Positions 36,620 through 46,692 of a stretch of DNA of 64,000 nt are shown in pieces. How positions within the stretch are numbered: position 1 is the first letter of the stretch; every line of letters begins with the position of its first letter. The position numbers and the translations under genes were made by a program. Source of the stretch: DASREM01 sp035652095 (lineage in GTDB: Bacteria; Acidobacteriota; Terriglobia; Terriglobales; Acidobacteriaceae); the NCBI GenBank assembly GCA_035652095.1, contig DASREM010000011.1, positions 62,001 through 126,000 on the forward strand. Direction: 5' to 3'. The notes beneath the pieces are model-generated. The model was given only the letters and a program-made list of their open reading frames with translations, made no database searches and had not been told where the DNA came from.

Positions 36620-36985
36620 CCTCCTGAAAGAAATTTCTGCTCTGACGGGGCAAAAAATCCACGGCCGTAGGCTTGAGCGGACTTCTCTCGAGGCCATGGC
36701 CGAGATTTGTGATTTGTGTAGCTGATAGGGTAAATACCTGAATACAATTGGGACTCCAGAGGTCACAGGCCAACACCATCCGGAGAACGCGCGGCAAGTC
36801 GTGTTCGGCCCCTGACACGCTCTATATTTCGGAGCGTGACTGGAGCCTGGTAGAACCACGCTCTGGATCTGCATAAGTTCATGTCCCAACAAACCTTACC
36901 TGCGGTTTTCGGCATCTCTCGAAGGGCAGAAAAATAGCCGCCGGGCGGCGTTGGGACCACAAGAAACACAAGTTCTTCATTCACC
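36620..36985. other. Intergenic region with an inverted repeat
   Basis: 366 bp with no convincing gene. It contains a perfect 7-bp inverted repeat CACGCTC (36816-36822) / GAGCGTG (36832-36838) around a 9-base AT-rich spacer, 148 bp before the ABC exporter start. This could be an operator or a small hairpin; there is no T-run. Confidence 0.4.
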
Positions 36986-38806
36986 ATGGCTGAACGGGAA
37001 AGTTTCTGGAGCGGGTGGCACGAACGACTGGCGGCGCTGCGCAACGTGCCGCCTGTGTTGAGAATCGTGTGGGACTCCGGCCGCAGGGTGGTCGCTCTCG
37101 GCTTACTGTTTCGCCTTTTTGTCTCCCTGCTGCCGATTGCCCTGCTGTGGATCACCAAGCTCATTATTGACTCGATCGTTCATGCGCTGACTACGCATCA
37201 GGCGGTCCCCTCCAAATTCTGGTGGTTAGTAGCGGCGGAGTTCGCGCTCGCGGTGACCTCGAGCCTTCTGGTTCGGGTGATCGACTATCTGGATTCACTG
37301 CTCGCCGACAAGTACACACGGCACGTGAGCATCGAGGTCATGAAGCACGCTTCGGAACTCGACCTTCTCGCCTACGAAGATCCCGTGTTCTACGACCGCC
37401 TGGAAAGAGCGCGCGTGCAAGCCACCGACCGTCTTGGCATGATCCAGTCCATCGGACGGCTTGTGCAACAGGTCATCACCACTGTGTCTTTGTCCATTTC
37501 GATCATGCTGTTCTCGCCGTGGCTGCTATTGCTGCTGATCGCGGGAGTGATTCCGGCATTCCTGGGCGAGAGTCATTTCGCATTTCTCGGTTACGCCAAG
37601 AACTTTCGCCAGACTCCGGTGCGCCGCGAACTGGATTATCTTCGCGTTCTGGGCGGAAGCCGCGAAGCAGCCAAGGAACTGAAGCTCTTCGGGCTCAGCA
37701 AGTTTCTCACCGACCGCTTCACTCGCCTTTCGAACGACATTTATGACGAGAATGTGGGGTTGGCGCGGCGCAGGCTCATTGCCGGTTCGCTATTCTCATT
37801 TATCGGGACCGTCGGGTATTACTCCGCCTACGTCTACGTCATCTGGCGAACCATCGCAGGAGCGTTGAGTATCGGAACGCTGACCTTCCTCGCGGGCGCG
37901 ATCATGCAGGCCAGTACGAACATCCAACAGATCTTTTCCACGGTTTCGAGTATCGCCGACCAGGCGTTGTTCCTGACCGATCTGCTGGCGTTTTTCGAAA
38001 TGCAGCCGACCATTCGTTCCAAGCCCAACGCGCCGCCTGCGCCGCGCCCCATCGTTCGCGGTTTCGAATTCCGCAACGTCTCGTTCGCCTACCCCGGCAG
38101 CCCGCGATTAATCCTGCAAGGTCTCAATTTTCATTTGCGCCCCGGTGAGCGCGTGGCATTGATTGGCGAGAACGGTCAGGGTAAGACCACGATCGTGAAG
38201 CTGATCACGCGGCTCTACGATCCCACCGCAGGTCAGGTGCTGCTGGATGGGGTTGATTTGCGGGAGTACAGTCTGGAAGATCTCTACCGGGAAATTGGCG
38301 TCATCTTCCAGGACTTCATGCGTTACGAGATGAAAGCTCGCGACAACATCGCAGTAGGCAAAGTAGAAGAGATCAACAATATGAACTTGCTCCAGCTCGC
38401 AGCTCAAAAGAGCCTGGCGGACCAGGTGATCCGGAAATTGCCGCATCATTACGATCAAATGCTCGGCCGGAGATTTGATGGCGGGGTGGATCTCTCGGGA
38501 GGAGAGTGGCAGAAAGTTGCCTTGGCCCGGGCTTACCTTCGTGAGGCACAGTTGCTGATTCTCGATGAGCCGACGGCTGCGCTCGACGCCCGCAGCGAGT
38601 ACGAGGTATTTCAGCGTTTCGCTGAACTCACGACCGGAAAGATGGCGCTCTTTATTTCTCACCGTTTCTCAACCGTGCGCATGGCCGACCGCATCGTAGT
38701 ACTCGAGAACGGCAACATCGCAGAAGAAGGCAACCACGATCAGTTGGCAAGCCGCGGCGGCCGATATGCAGAGATGTTTGAATTGCAGGCCGCGAGTTAT
38801 CGTTAA
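36986..38806 (+). CDS. ABC exporter, fused permease-ATPase (candidate glucan exporter)
   Basis: A 606-residue half-transporter. Six N-terminal membrane helices (about 20-320) are followed by a nucleotide-binding domain with Walker A GENGQGKTT (about 392), Q-loop VIFQDFMRYEM, signature LSGGEWQKVALARA (about 502) and Walker B LLILDEPTAALDA. The family exports lipids, peptides or glycans. It ends 13 bp before the GT84 glucan-synthase-like gene on the same strand, the same pairing as ndvA/ndvB (chvA/chvB) of rhizobia, so export of a glucan made by that protein is a reasonable inference. The SGGEW signature also occurs in bacteriocin exporters. Confidence 0.88.
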   Translation: MAERESFWSGWHERLAALRNVPPVLRIVWDSGRRVVALGLLFRLFVSLLPIALLWITKLIIDSIVHALTTHQAVPSKFWWLVAAEFALAVTSSLLVRVIDYLDSLLADKYTRHVSIEVMKHASELDLLAYEDPVFYDRLERARVQATDRLGMIQSIGRLVQQVITTVSLSISIMLFSPWLLLLLIAGVIPAFLGESHFAFLGYAKNFRQTPVRRELDYLRVLGGSREAAKELKLFGLSKFLTDRFTRLSNDIYDENVGLARRRLIAGSLFSFIGTVGYYSAYVYVIWRTIAGALSIGTLTFLAGAIMQASTNIQQIFSTVSSIADQALFLTDLLAFFEMQPTIRSKPNAPPAPRPIVRGFEFRNVSFAYPGSPRLILQGLNFHLRPGERVALIGENGQGKTTIVKLITRLYDPTAGQVLLDGVDLREYSLEDLYREIGVIFQDFMRYEMKARDNIAVGKVEEINNMNLLQLAAQKSLADQVIRKLPHHYDQMLGRRFDGGVDLSGGEWQKVALARAYLREAQLLILDEPTAALDARSEYEVFQRFAELTTGKMALFISHRFSTVRMADRIVVLENGNIAEEGNHDQLASRGGRYAEMFELQAASYR

Positions 38807-38819
38807 TTAGCAGAATTCA

Positions 38820-41800
38820 ATGCCCCAGAACACCCACCTGGAACTCGTGACTTCCGAGGCCGAGCGCCTTCCCGAGCCGATCGTTGTGACCGGATCGGAT
38901 TCCGAAGCAGTGCGTGTGCATGCGGCAAAGTTGGCACAGAACCTGCCATGGTTGCCGAACACCGAGCCTTCGACGTATTTTGTCGATCGTTTTTCCGCAC
39001 TGCACAAGACGATCTATTCTCTCCTGAGCAAGTTTGAAAAGGTGAAGAACCAGGGTTTGGTTTCTGACGACTTCCGATGGGTCCACGACAATACCCGGCT
39101 GATCTCGTCCGAATCGGAAAGTACGTCAGAAGCATTCCGGCAGCTCAAAAAGATGCCTGATGTGCGCACGCGGAGCGGAGAGATCATCCCGAGGGTTGCG
39201 GCGGTCGCACAAGGTTTCCTGGAAGCGTGCGAAAACCGCTTCAGCGAGGAACTCTTCGCGGCGTATCTGGAGGCCTTCCAGAAAACCACCCCGCTGCGAA
39301 TGCGCGAACTCTGGGCGCTGGTCCCCGCGCTGAAGCTGAATTTGCTGGAGCAGATTGCGGCCCGCGCGCCGCAATTGTTGCAAAACCATGACGCCCTGGT
39401 TGGCGCCGGAGTTTGTGTTCGCAGTTTGCGCGAACTCTCTGAAACCAGCTGGAAGGATGTTTTGGAGCCGTTGATCGCCTTCGATCCGATGCTGCGACGG
39501 GACCCCGCCGGCGCTTATGTCAACATGGATTTTGAGAGCCGGGATCTCTATCGCAACCGCATCGTCCAGCTTTCTGATCGCGCCGACTGTTCGGAAACCG
39601 AGATCGCCAGCGAAGTTTTGAAACTTGCCCAAGAGGCGCAGCGCGAAGGCCACAGCGATCCCCGCGCGGCCCTGAGGCGCTCGCATATTGGTTACTACCT
39701 GGTCGCCGAAGGGAAAGATGCTCTCCACCAGAAGATCGGCTACCGTCCCCCGGCAGCAGAGCGGATCAGTTCGTTTCTTCGCAAGCATCCCGATGAAACC
39801 TACTTACCAGCCGTCGAGGTCTTGACCCTCGCCATTGTCTCTACGATTCTGCTGGTTTTGACGCCAGCCTACAGTTCTCCGTGGTTGATTTTCCTGTCTA
39901 CCATCGCCCTGTTGTTGCCAAGTTCCCAGAGCGCGGTGCAACTTGTGAATTATCTGATCACCGCCCTGCTACGCCCGCAGATCCTGCCCAAGCTTGATTT
40001 TTCCCAGCAGATCGCCGCAGATTGCGTGACCCTGGTGGCTGTGCCCAGCCTTTTGCTGAATGAAGGGCAGGTGCATCGGCTGGTAGAAGACTTAGAAGTA
40101 CGCTTTCTTGGAAACCACGATCCCAACCTTCATTTCGCGCTGCTGACGGATTTGCCCGATTCTCGCGAGCCCTCGGAAGAAAAGGACCCTCGCGTGGACC
40201 TCTGCGCTGAACTGATTGAGGAATTGAACAAGAAATATGCAGCGCAGGCGATGGGTTCATTCCTCCTGCTGCACCGTCATCGTGTCTATAACCCGCGCGA
40301 GAAGGTCTGGATGGGGTGGGAGCGCAAGCGTGGAAAGCTCCTGGACCTTAACAAGCTGCTTCGCGGCGAATTCGACAGTTTCCCTATCAAGGTCGGCGAT
40401 CTTTCTATTCTGCCGCAAGTTCGCTTTGTAATTACTTTGGATGCCGACACCGAGTTGCCGCGGGAATCCGCTCACCGCATGGTGGGCTGCCTTGCGCATC
40501 CCTTGAACCAGGCGATTGTGGATCCCGAATTGAACATCGTGGTTGCGGGATATGGGATCTTGCAGCCGCGAGTGGGTGTGAGCGTTCAAAGCGCCAGCCG
40601 CTCGCGTCTGGCCAGCATCTACTCCGGCGAGACGGGCTTCGATATTTACACCCGGGCTGTGTCTGACGTTTATCAAGACCTCTATGCGGAAGGCAGCTTC
40701 ACCGGCAAAGGGATTTACGAGGTTGAGACCGTGCACCGAGTGCTGGACCGGCGTTTTCCGCGCAATGCGCTGCTCAGCCATGATCTGATCGAGGGCGCGT
40801 ACGCGCGCGCCGGCCTTGCAACCGATGTCGAGGTCATCGAAGACTATCCCTCGCACTACAGTGCGTACAACCGGCGCAAACACCGCTGGCTGCGAGGAGA
40901 CTGGCAGATCATCGAGTGGCTCTTCCCTCACGTGCCCGATGAGTCAGGGCGTGACGTTCGCAATCCTATTTCGCTGGTCTCGCAGTGGAAAATCTTTGAT
41001 AACCTGCGCCGCAGCCTGGTTGAGCCCGCGACGTTCCTGCTCTTTGTATTAGGTTGGCTTGCGCTGCCGGGATCGCCCAAGTACTGGACGCTGGCCATCA
41101 TTGCCATACTTTTCGTGCCCGCCTGGGGGCAATTTGTCTTCAGCTTGGTCCGAGCCGCCGTGACCAACAAATGGCGGCTGGCCCGCGATTCGGCGATTGC
41201 GCTTTTCGACTCCAACATCAACGTCTTTCTGACGCTCACCTTCATTGCCCATCAGACCTTGCTCTCGCTCGACGCGGTGGTCAGAGCTTCGGTCCGGCGG
41301 TTGTGGACCGGTCAACGACTTCTGGAATGGGAGACTGCTGCGGAAGCCGAGCTGGGCGGTCAAAAGCGTACGCCCGTGGATCGCTACCTGGATTGGACTC
41401 CCGCGCTGGCCCTGCTGGTCGGGGTTCTGGTCGCGTTGTCTCGCCGCGAAGCCCTCGGCTCCGCCATCCCGATTCTGGTGCTCTGGGCTTGCAGCAAGTG
41501 GGTGTCGCTGTGGTTGAACCGGCCGCCGATTCCGCGCCGCAGCCAGACCGGGAAACGTGATGAATTGTTTTTGCGCCAGGCCGCTCTTCGAACCTGGAGA
41601 TATTTCTCGGAATTTTGCACCGAAGAACACAACTGGCTCATTCCCGACAACGTGCAGGAAGCGCCGCTCTCGATTGCGGCACGAATTTCTCCCACTAATC
41701 TCGGTTTCCTGTTCAACGCGCGGCAAGTTGCGTGTGAATTCGGGTACCTGAGCATCCCCGAGTTGGCTCACCAAACCAAGCGGACGCTGGCGACAGTGGA

Positions 41801-43307
41801 GAAGCTCCCGCGCTATCACGGGCACCTGCTCAACTGGTATGACACGCGAACCCTGGCACCCTTGCCGCCGGCGTTCATATCTTCGGTGGACAATGGAAAC
41901 TTGTTGGCGTCTCTGTGGACCCTGAACCAGGGAATCGTTGACCGTTTGAAGCGGCCGCTCTGGGATTCCGACATTCACGCAGGCATTATGGACTGCCTGC
42001 GGGCTGCGTTTGAATTCCGCGCTCTCTCGCGCAAGGAGTTCTCCACCCTGGCGCGCCAGCTTCGAGAAGATGATCTGGCGGCCAGCAGTGAGACGGTGGA
42101 AGATGCGCTGGGGCGGCTGTCCCTTTCTCCCAAGGCGCGTCCCGGAGGGCATGCCCAGTGGTTTTTGCGGGAAGCGCGCACCCGCCTGAATCAGCTCAGC
42201 ATGGGTCTTCGCGGCTATACGCCGTGGTTGCTGCCGGAGTTTGCACCGATTCTCCAGAAGCTTGGTTTTCCCGAGACCTCACTAGTTTCGGACCAGGTAC
42301 CGTTGCAGCAGATTCCGGCTTTCATCGAGCGCTTGGCGGCACGGCTTCCACGCACTGCTTCTGAGGGTTGGGAAAAACAGGAATTTGCGATTCGACAACT
42401 CGAGACGCTGCTGACCCAGGCCCGATCCAATGCTTTGGCTTTGATTGCGGACCTGGAAGCGATCGCGGCCGACGCGCTCAGGCTCGCCGATGAGATGGAT
42501 TTTGCCATGCTTCTCAACCGGCGTCGCAAACTGCTCTCGGTCGGATACGATGTCACCGCGCAACAATTGCAGCCGGCATGTTACGACCTGCTCGCCACCG
42601 AATCCCGCACCGCCGTATTTGTGGCCATTGCCAAAGACGATATCCCACAGGAAAGCTGGTTCCGGCTGGGGCGCGCGCACGTGCTCGACAACGGCCGCCC
42701 CGTCCTTGTGTCCTGGACGGGCACCATGTTCGAGTACCTGATGCCTTCGCTGTGGATGCGCAGCCACCCGAACACTCTCCTCGAACGCTCGCGCCTCACG
42801 GCCGTGCAGTCGCAGCAAGCCTACGGGGCGGCCAGGAGAATTCCCTGGGGCATTTCCGAATCGGCGTATTCCCGGACCGATGACGCCGGGAATTACCAGT
42901 ACCACGCATTCGGCCTGCCGGAACTGGCGCTGCGCAAGCCCGACCTGGATGCCCTGGTCATCTCACCCTACTCCACCTTTCTGGCGCTCGGGGTGGATCC
43001 CGGCCCCGCTCTGAAGAACCTGAACCGGATGGCGGGTGATGGTTGGTTCGGACCTTACGGATTTTACGAGGCAGCCGACTTTACGTCGCTGCGGCGGCGG
43101 CGCTGGGGTCGCAACTACGAGCTAGTCCGCTGCTGGATGGCCCATCACCAGGGGATGAGCTTGTTATCCATTGCCAATTTCGTTCACTATGACGTGATTC
43201 AGCGATGGTTCCACGCCGAACCCAGGGTCCAAGCTACGGAACTCCTCCTTCATGAGAAACCGCTGTCGCATGTCAATGTAAAAGAGGGGCAAGCTTCCGC
43301 TGCTTAA
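38820..43307 (+). CDS. Cyclic beta-1,2-glucan synthase-like GT84 protein lacking the GH94 domain
   Basis: 1495 residues, about half the length of NdvB/ChvB. An N-terminal helical region is followed by two membrane helices (about 335-375) and a GT84 glycosyltransferase core with TLDADTELP (about 537), HDLIEGAY (about 650) and the Q/R-x-x-RW-type RKHRWLRGDWQ (about 686). More membrane helices (about 730-830, 865-900) and a PF10091 'glycoamylase' domain (about 1190-1485, with the characteristic HHQGMSLLSIANF near the end) complete it. The protein stops where NdvB continues into the GT36-associated and GH94 phosphorylase parts. It is preceded by an ABC exporter 13 bp upstream. Polymerisation and cyclisation modules thus seem present without the chain-trimming phosphorylase. 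Confidence 0.85.
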   Translation: MPQNTHLELVTSEAERLPEPIVVTGSDSEAVRVHAAKLAQNLPWLPNTEPSTYFVDRFSALHKTIYSLLSKFEKVKNQGLVSDDFRWVHDNTRLISSESESTSEAFRQLKKMPDVRTRSGEIIPRVAAVAQGFLEACENRFSEELFAAYLEAFQKTTPLRMRELWALVPALKLNLLEQIAARAPQLLQNHDALVGAGVCVRSLRELSETSWKDVLEPLIAFDPMLRRDPAGAYVNMDFESRDLYRNRIVQLSDRADCSETEIASEVLKLAQEAQREGHSDPRAALRRSHIGYYLVAEGKDALHQKIGYRPPAAERISSFLRKHPDETYLPAVEVLTLAIVSTILLVLTPAYSSPWLIFLSTIALLLPSSQSAVQLVNYLITALLRPQILPKLDFSQQIAADCVTLVAVPSLLLNEGQVHRLVEDLEVRFLGNHDPNLHFALLTDLPDSREPSEEKDPRVDLCAELIEELNKKYAAQAMGSFLLLHRHRVYNPREKVWMGWERKRGKLLDLNKLLRGEFDSFPIKVGDLSILPQVRFVITLDADTELPRESAHRMVGCLAHPLNQAIVDPELNIVVAGYGILQPRVGVSVQSASRSRLASIYSGETGFDIYTRAVSDVYQDLYAEGSFTGKGIYEVETVHRVLDRRFPRNALLSHDLIEGAYARAGLATDVEVIEDYPSHYSAYNRRKHRWLRGDWQIIEWLFPHVPDESGRDVRNPISLVSQWKIFDNLRRSLVEPATFLLFVLGWLALPGSPKYWTLAIIAILFVPAWGQFVFSLVRAAVTNKWRLARDSAIALFDSNINVFLTLTFIAHQTLLSLDAVVRASVRRLWTGQRLLEWETAAEAELGGQKRTPVDRYLDWTPALALLVGVLVALSRREALGSAIPILVLWACSKWVSLWLNRPPIPRRSQTGKRDELFLRQAALRTWRYFSEFCTEEHNWLIPDNVQEAPLSIAARISPTNLGFLFNARQVACEFGYLSIPELAHQTKRTLATVEKLPRYHGHLLNWYDTRTLAPLPPAFISSVDNGNLLASLWTLNQGIVDRLKRPLWDSDIHAGIMDCLRAAFEFRALSRKEFSTLARQLREDDLAASSETVEDALGRLSLSPKARPGGHAQWFLREARTRLNQLSMGLRGYTPWLLPEFAPILQKLGFPETSLVSDQVPLQQIPAFIERLAARLPRTASEGWEKQEFAIRQLETLLTQARSNALALIADLEAIAADALRLADEMDFAMLLNRRRKLLSVGYDVTAQQLQPACYDLLATESRTAVFVAIAKDDIPQESWFRLGRAHVLDNGRPVLVSWTGTMFEYLMPSLWMRSHPNTLLERSRLTAVQSQQAYGAARRIPWGISESAYSRTDDAGNYQYHAFGLPELALRKPDLDALVISPYSTFLALGVDPGPALKNLNRMAGDGWFGPYGFYEAADFTSLRRRRWGRNYELVRCWMAHHQGMSLLSIANFVHYDVIQRWFHAEPRVQATELLLHEKPLSHVNVKEGQASAA

Positions 43308-43387
43308 GTCTGTACCACTCGTATTCCTCCAGGCAACGACAACCGCAATTGCGGGATACACTGTGCTGTTCCTTTTCCCTTTTCAAC

Positions 43388-44488
43388 GTGCACATCCTTC
43401 ACGTCGTCGGTGCGAGACCGAATTTCATGAAGCTGGAGCCTGTCTTCCGGGCTTTGAGGCAGAAAGGCTGCCGGCAGACTCTGGTGCATACCGGCCAGCA
43501 CTATGATGCGAATATGTCGGACGACTTCTTCCGTCAACTGCAGCTTCCTGAGCCTGACTTCAATCTTGGGGTGGGCTCTGGTAGTCACGCACAACAGACC
43601 GCACAAATCATGGCAAGAATGGAAGCCGTCCTGCTCGAACGGCAACCCGACTTGCTGATGGTTTACGGAGACGTGAATTCTACGGTTGCCGCAGCCCTGG
43701 TCTCGGCGAAACTCGGCCTGCCGGTGGCGCATGTCGAAGCCGGGTTACGATCCTTCGATCGCTCCATGCCGGAAGAGATTAACCGGGTCATCACCGACCA
43801 ATTATCCGAAATGCTGTTCACCCCGTCGGCGGACGGCGACGTGAATCTGCTGCACGAAGGTATTCCGCGCGAGAAAATTCATCTCGTCGGAAACGTGATG
43901 ATTGACAGCCTGGTTCGACTTCTTCCACAAGCAACAGCACTTCCAAGAAACGGGTTCCCTGCCCGCTACGCGTTGGTGACTCTGCATCGGCCGAGCAACG
44001 TGGACGACCCGCGAACGTTTCGTGCACTGATGACTTCGCTCTTGGTTGTGAGTGAAAAGATTCCGGTGGTCTTTCCGGTTCACCCGCGCACGCGCCAACG
44101 CATGTCCGAATGCGGTCTCGGAGACCAGCGTTTACACCTATGTGATCCGCTGTCCTATCTTGAGTTTCTTGCCGTCCAGGCACGCGCGACCGTGGTGCTT
44201 ACCGATTCCGGAGGTATTCAGGAAGAAACCACGTATCTTGGGATTCCCTGCTTGACCCTCCGTGAAAATACCGAGCGGCCCATCACGGTCACAATGGGCA
44301 CCAACGTTCTGGTCGGAAATGATGGTGACAAATTGAATGCTGAACTGAAAAAGATTCTCGATGGGCACCCTAAAAAAGGCGCGGTTCCCCCATTGTGGGA
44401 CGGGCATGCCGCAACCCGAATCGCAAATCTCGTGTGCAGCGGGCCATCACTCGCGGTTACCGCACCACGCCTTCCGCAGGCGAGCTAG
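43388..44488 (+). CDS. wecB: UDP-N-acetylglucosamine 2-epimerase (non-hydrolysing)
   Basis: Interconverts UDP-GlcNAc and UDP-ManNAc for surface glycan synthesis. About 366 residues from the GTG at 43388 (VHILHVVGARPNFMK, the family N-terminus); a TTG at 43349 would add 13 residues without similarity. Motifs: GARPNFMKLEPV, TGQHYDANMSD, VYGDVNSTVAAA, HVEAGLRSFD, MPEEINRVITDQ, TLHRPSNVDDP and LTDSGGIQEE. No obvious RBS precedes the GTG. Its 3' end overlaps the converging thiG by 32 bp. Confidence 0.94.
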   Translation: MHILHVVGARPNFMKLEPVFRALRQKGCRQTLVHTGQHYDANMSDDFFRQLQLPEPDFNLGVGSGSHAQQTAQIMARMEAVLLERQPDLLMVYGDVNSTVAAALVSAKLGLPVAHVEAGLRSFDRSMPEEINRVITDQLSEMLFTPSADGDVNLLHEGIPREKIHLVGNVMIDSLVRLLPQATALPRNGFPARYALVTLHRPSNVDDPRTFRALMTSLLVVSEKIPVVFPVHPRTRQRMSECGLGDQRLHLCDPLSYLEFLAVQARATVVLTDSGGIQEETTYLGIPCLTLRENTERPITVTMGTNVLVGNDGDKLNAELKKILDGHPKKGAVPPLWDGHAATRIANLVCSGPSLAVTAPRLPQAS

Positions 44489-45227
44489 CCGTGGCATAAA
44501 GCTTCTTCTGCATTCTTCCCGCCAGGTACGCCTGGCGTCCTGCGAGCACCGCATTCTTCATAGCTTCTGCCATGACCACAGGTTCCTGGGCCCCCGCAAT
44601 GCCGGTATTCATCAACACCGCATCGGCCCCGAGTTCCATGGCAATCGTCGCATCGGACGCCGTTCCCACTCCCGCATCCACGATTAGCGGTACGCCGGTG
44701 ATCATCTCGCGCAAAATTCGTATGTTCGCGGCATTCTGAATTCCCAGCCCGCTCCCGATCGGCGCCCCCAACGGCATGATGGCGGACGCTCCAGCATCCA
44801 GCAGACGCTTGGCATAAACAATGTCATCGGAGGTGTATGGGAGTACGGTGAATCCCTCTTTCACCAGCACGCGGGTAGCTTCCAGCGTCGCCTGCACGTC
44901 AGGATAAAGTGTGGCCTGATCGCCAATGACTTCAAGCTTCACCCAGTCCGAGATTCCCACTTCGCGCCCCAGCCTGGCAGTTCGAATCGCCTCATCTGCG
45001 GTGTAACATCCCGCCGTATTCGGCAGCAGAAAGTACTGCTTCGGATCGATATAGTCAAGCAGAGACTCTTTGCTGCGATCCAGGTTCACGCGTCGCACCG
45101 CAACCGTGACCATGTCGGCCCCACTCGCTTCCAGCGCGCGCGCCGTCTCCTGAAATGATTTGTACTTTCCCGTGCCCACGATCAGGCGCGAGCGAAATTG
45201 CCGGCCCGCAATAATCAGAGGATCCAT
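44457..45227 (-). CDS. thiG: Thiazole synthase
   Basis: Makes the thiazole phosphate moiety of thiamine from deoxyxylulose phosphate, dehydroglycine/glycine imine and ThiS-thiocarboxylate. A 256-residue TIM barrel: SRLIVGTGKY, the Schiff-base lysine region WVKLEVIGD, LPYTSDD, IMPLGAPIGSGLG, and VDAGVGTASDATIAMELGADAVLMNTGIA (spans joined motifs). The start MDPLIIAGRQF fits the family. No thiS, thiO/thiH or thiF is adjacent, so it stands alone here. It overlaps wecB by 32 bp at the 3' ends. Confidence 0.95.
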   Translation of the reverse strand: MDPLIIAGRQFRSRLIVGTGKYKSFQETARALEASGADMVTVAVRRVNLDRSKESLLDYIDPKQYFLLPNTAGCYTADEAIRTARLGREVGISDWVKLEVIGDQATLYPDVQATLEATRVLVKEGFTVLPYTSDDIVYAKRLLDAGASAIMPLGAPIGSGLGIQNAANIRILREMITGVPLIVDAGVGTASDATIAMELGADAVLMNTGIAGAQEPVVMAEAMKNAVLAGRQAYLAGRMQKKLYATASSPAEGVVR

Positions 45228-45275
45228 GATCCTGCCATTGTAATGAAATCCGTGGGACCGCGGAAACTCTCCGCC

Positions 45276-46676
45276 ATGGCCCTCTACTCGGGCACCCAAA
45301 ACGGGACTGTCACATCATCCCACGTGTTACCCTGTCGCGTGACTCTGCCCGGCTCAATCCCGTTCCTTGCAGTCACATTCCTCTTCCCCGTGCGCTGGCT
45401 CGCGGTGCTGGCCCTCGGCGCCTATGCCTTCTACCGTCGCACACTTACAACCTGGATCTTGGCAGGCATGGTGTTGGGCGCTGCCATCGGTTACGACTTT
45501 CCTGGGCTCGGTGTAAACCTCCGATTATTGGCCCAAATCTTCCTTCGTCTGATCAAGGTCATCATCGCGCCTCTGCTGTTCGCAACTCTTGTCAGCGGGA
45601 TCGCCTCCCATTCCGACCTCAAGAAAGTCGGCAGAATGGGGATCAAGGCGCTCGTCTACTTCGAGATTGTCACTACGCTCGCGCTGTTTATCGGTTTGGC
45701 TGCAATCAACCTGAGCCAAGCCGGCGTAGGCGCACAGATTCCGACCGCCAAAACCGAAACGGTGGCGGCGGAAAAGCTTTCCGCCGGCGACACGATCCTG
45801 CACGTCTTCCCGGAGAACATCGCCAAGTCCATTGCCGAGAACCAGGTATTGCAGGTCGTGGTCTTCAGCTTGCTTTTCGGTATCGCGCTGTCTCTGGTGA
45901 AGAAGGAAGAGAAGCGCCGTCCCATGCTGGCCTTCACAGAGAGTTTGAGCGAAGTCATGTTCAAATTCACCAACATCGTCATGTTGTTTGCCCCGCTCGG
46001 AGTGCTGGGGGCAATCGCTTACACCGTGGCGAGCACAGGCGTGGGCATCCTGGGCAATCTTGCGAAATTGCTGTTGACCCTCTATGTGGCACTTGCTGCA
46101 TTCGTGACTCTGGTGCTGCTGCCGATTGCACTGGCATTCAAGGTGCCACTGCGGCGCTTTTTGCGTGCCGTAGCCGAGCCCGCCAGCATCGCATTCGGCA
46201 CCGCCAACTCCGAGGCGGCTCTTCCGCGGGCCATGGAGTCGATGGAAGCGCTCGGGGCGCCGCGAGAGATCGTGTCTTTCATCATGCCCATGGGTTACAG
46301 CTTCAACCTTGATGGGTCCACTCTTTACCTATCTCTCGCTTCGATCTTCGTGGCCCAGGCTGCGGGACTGCACCTGAGCTTCGGCCATCAGCTTTACATC
46401 ATGCTGGTGCTGATGCTGACCAGCAAAGGCGTAGCCGGTGTCTCGCGCGCGTCGCTGGTCATCCTGCTGGCCACGGCGGGAACGGTAGGACTTCCTACGG
46501 AGCCCATCTTCATCTTGCTGGGCGTGGATCAGTTGCTCGACATGGGACGCACCGCCGTCAACGTCATTGGCAACTGCCTGGCAACCGTGGTAATCGCGAA
46601 GTGGGAAGGCGAATTCGGAGGCGCGCCCGCCTCGCAGGCGGTTCTAGAAGGCGCAGGAAAAGAAGTTAGTTCTTGA
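45276..46676 (+). CDS. Dicarboxylate/amino-acid:cation symporter (DAACS/SLC1 family)
   Basis: About 466 residues with eight membrane helices and two re-entrant hairpins. Diagnostic motifs: LLRLIKVIIAPLLFATLVSGI-type helix 3 (residues about 85-105), AFGTANSEAALPRAM (HP1), MGYSFNLDGSTLYLSLASIFVAQA (helix 7 NMDGT-like region, quoted in part), LTSKGVAGVSRAS (HP2), and DMGRTAVNVIGNCLATVVIAK (helix 8 Asp, Arg and Asn). Imports glutamate, aspartate or C4-dicarboxylates with Na+ or H+. The start is uncertain: 45276 is the last ATG before a proline-rich leader, and a GTG at 45339 would still keep helix 1. Confidence 0.9.
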   Translation: MALYSGTQNGTVTSSHVLPCRVTLPGSIPFLAVTFLFPVRWLAVLALGAYAFYRRTLTTWILAGMVLGAAIGYDFPGLGVNLRLLAQIFLRLIKVIIAPLLFATLVSGIASHSDLKKVGRMGIKALVYFEIVTTLALFIGLAAINLSQAGVGAQIPTAKTETVAAEKLSAGDTILHVFPENIAKSIAENQVLQVVVFSLLFGIALSLVKKEEKRRPMLAFTESLSEVMFKFTNIVMLFAPLGVLGAIAYTVASTGVGILGNLAKLLLTLYVALAAFVTLVLLPIALAFKVPLRRFLRAVAEPASIAFGTANSEAALPRAMESMEALGAPREIVSFIMPMGYSFNLDGSTLYLSLASIFVAQAAGLHLSFGHQLYIMLVLMLTSKGVAGVSRASLVILLATAGTVGLPTEPIFILLGVDQLLDMGRTAVNVIGNCLATVVIAKWEGEFGGAPASQAVLEGAGKEVSS

Positions 46677-46692
46677 AGTAGGTTGAAGACAG

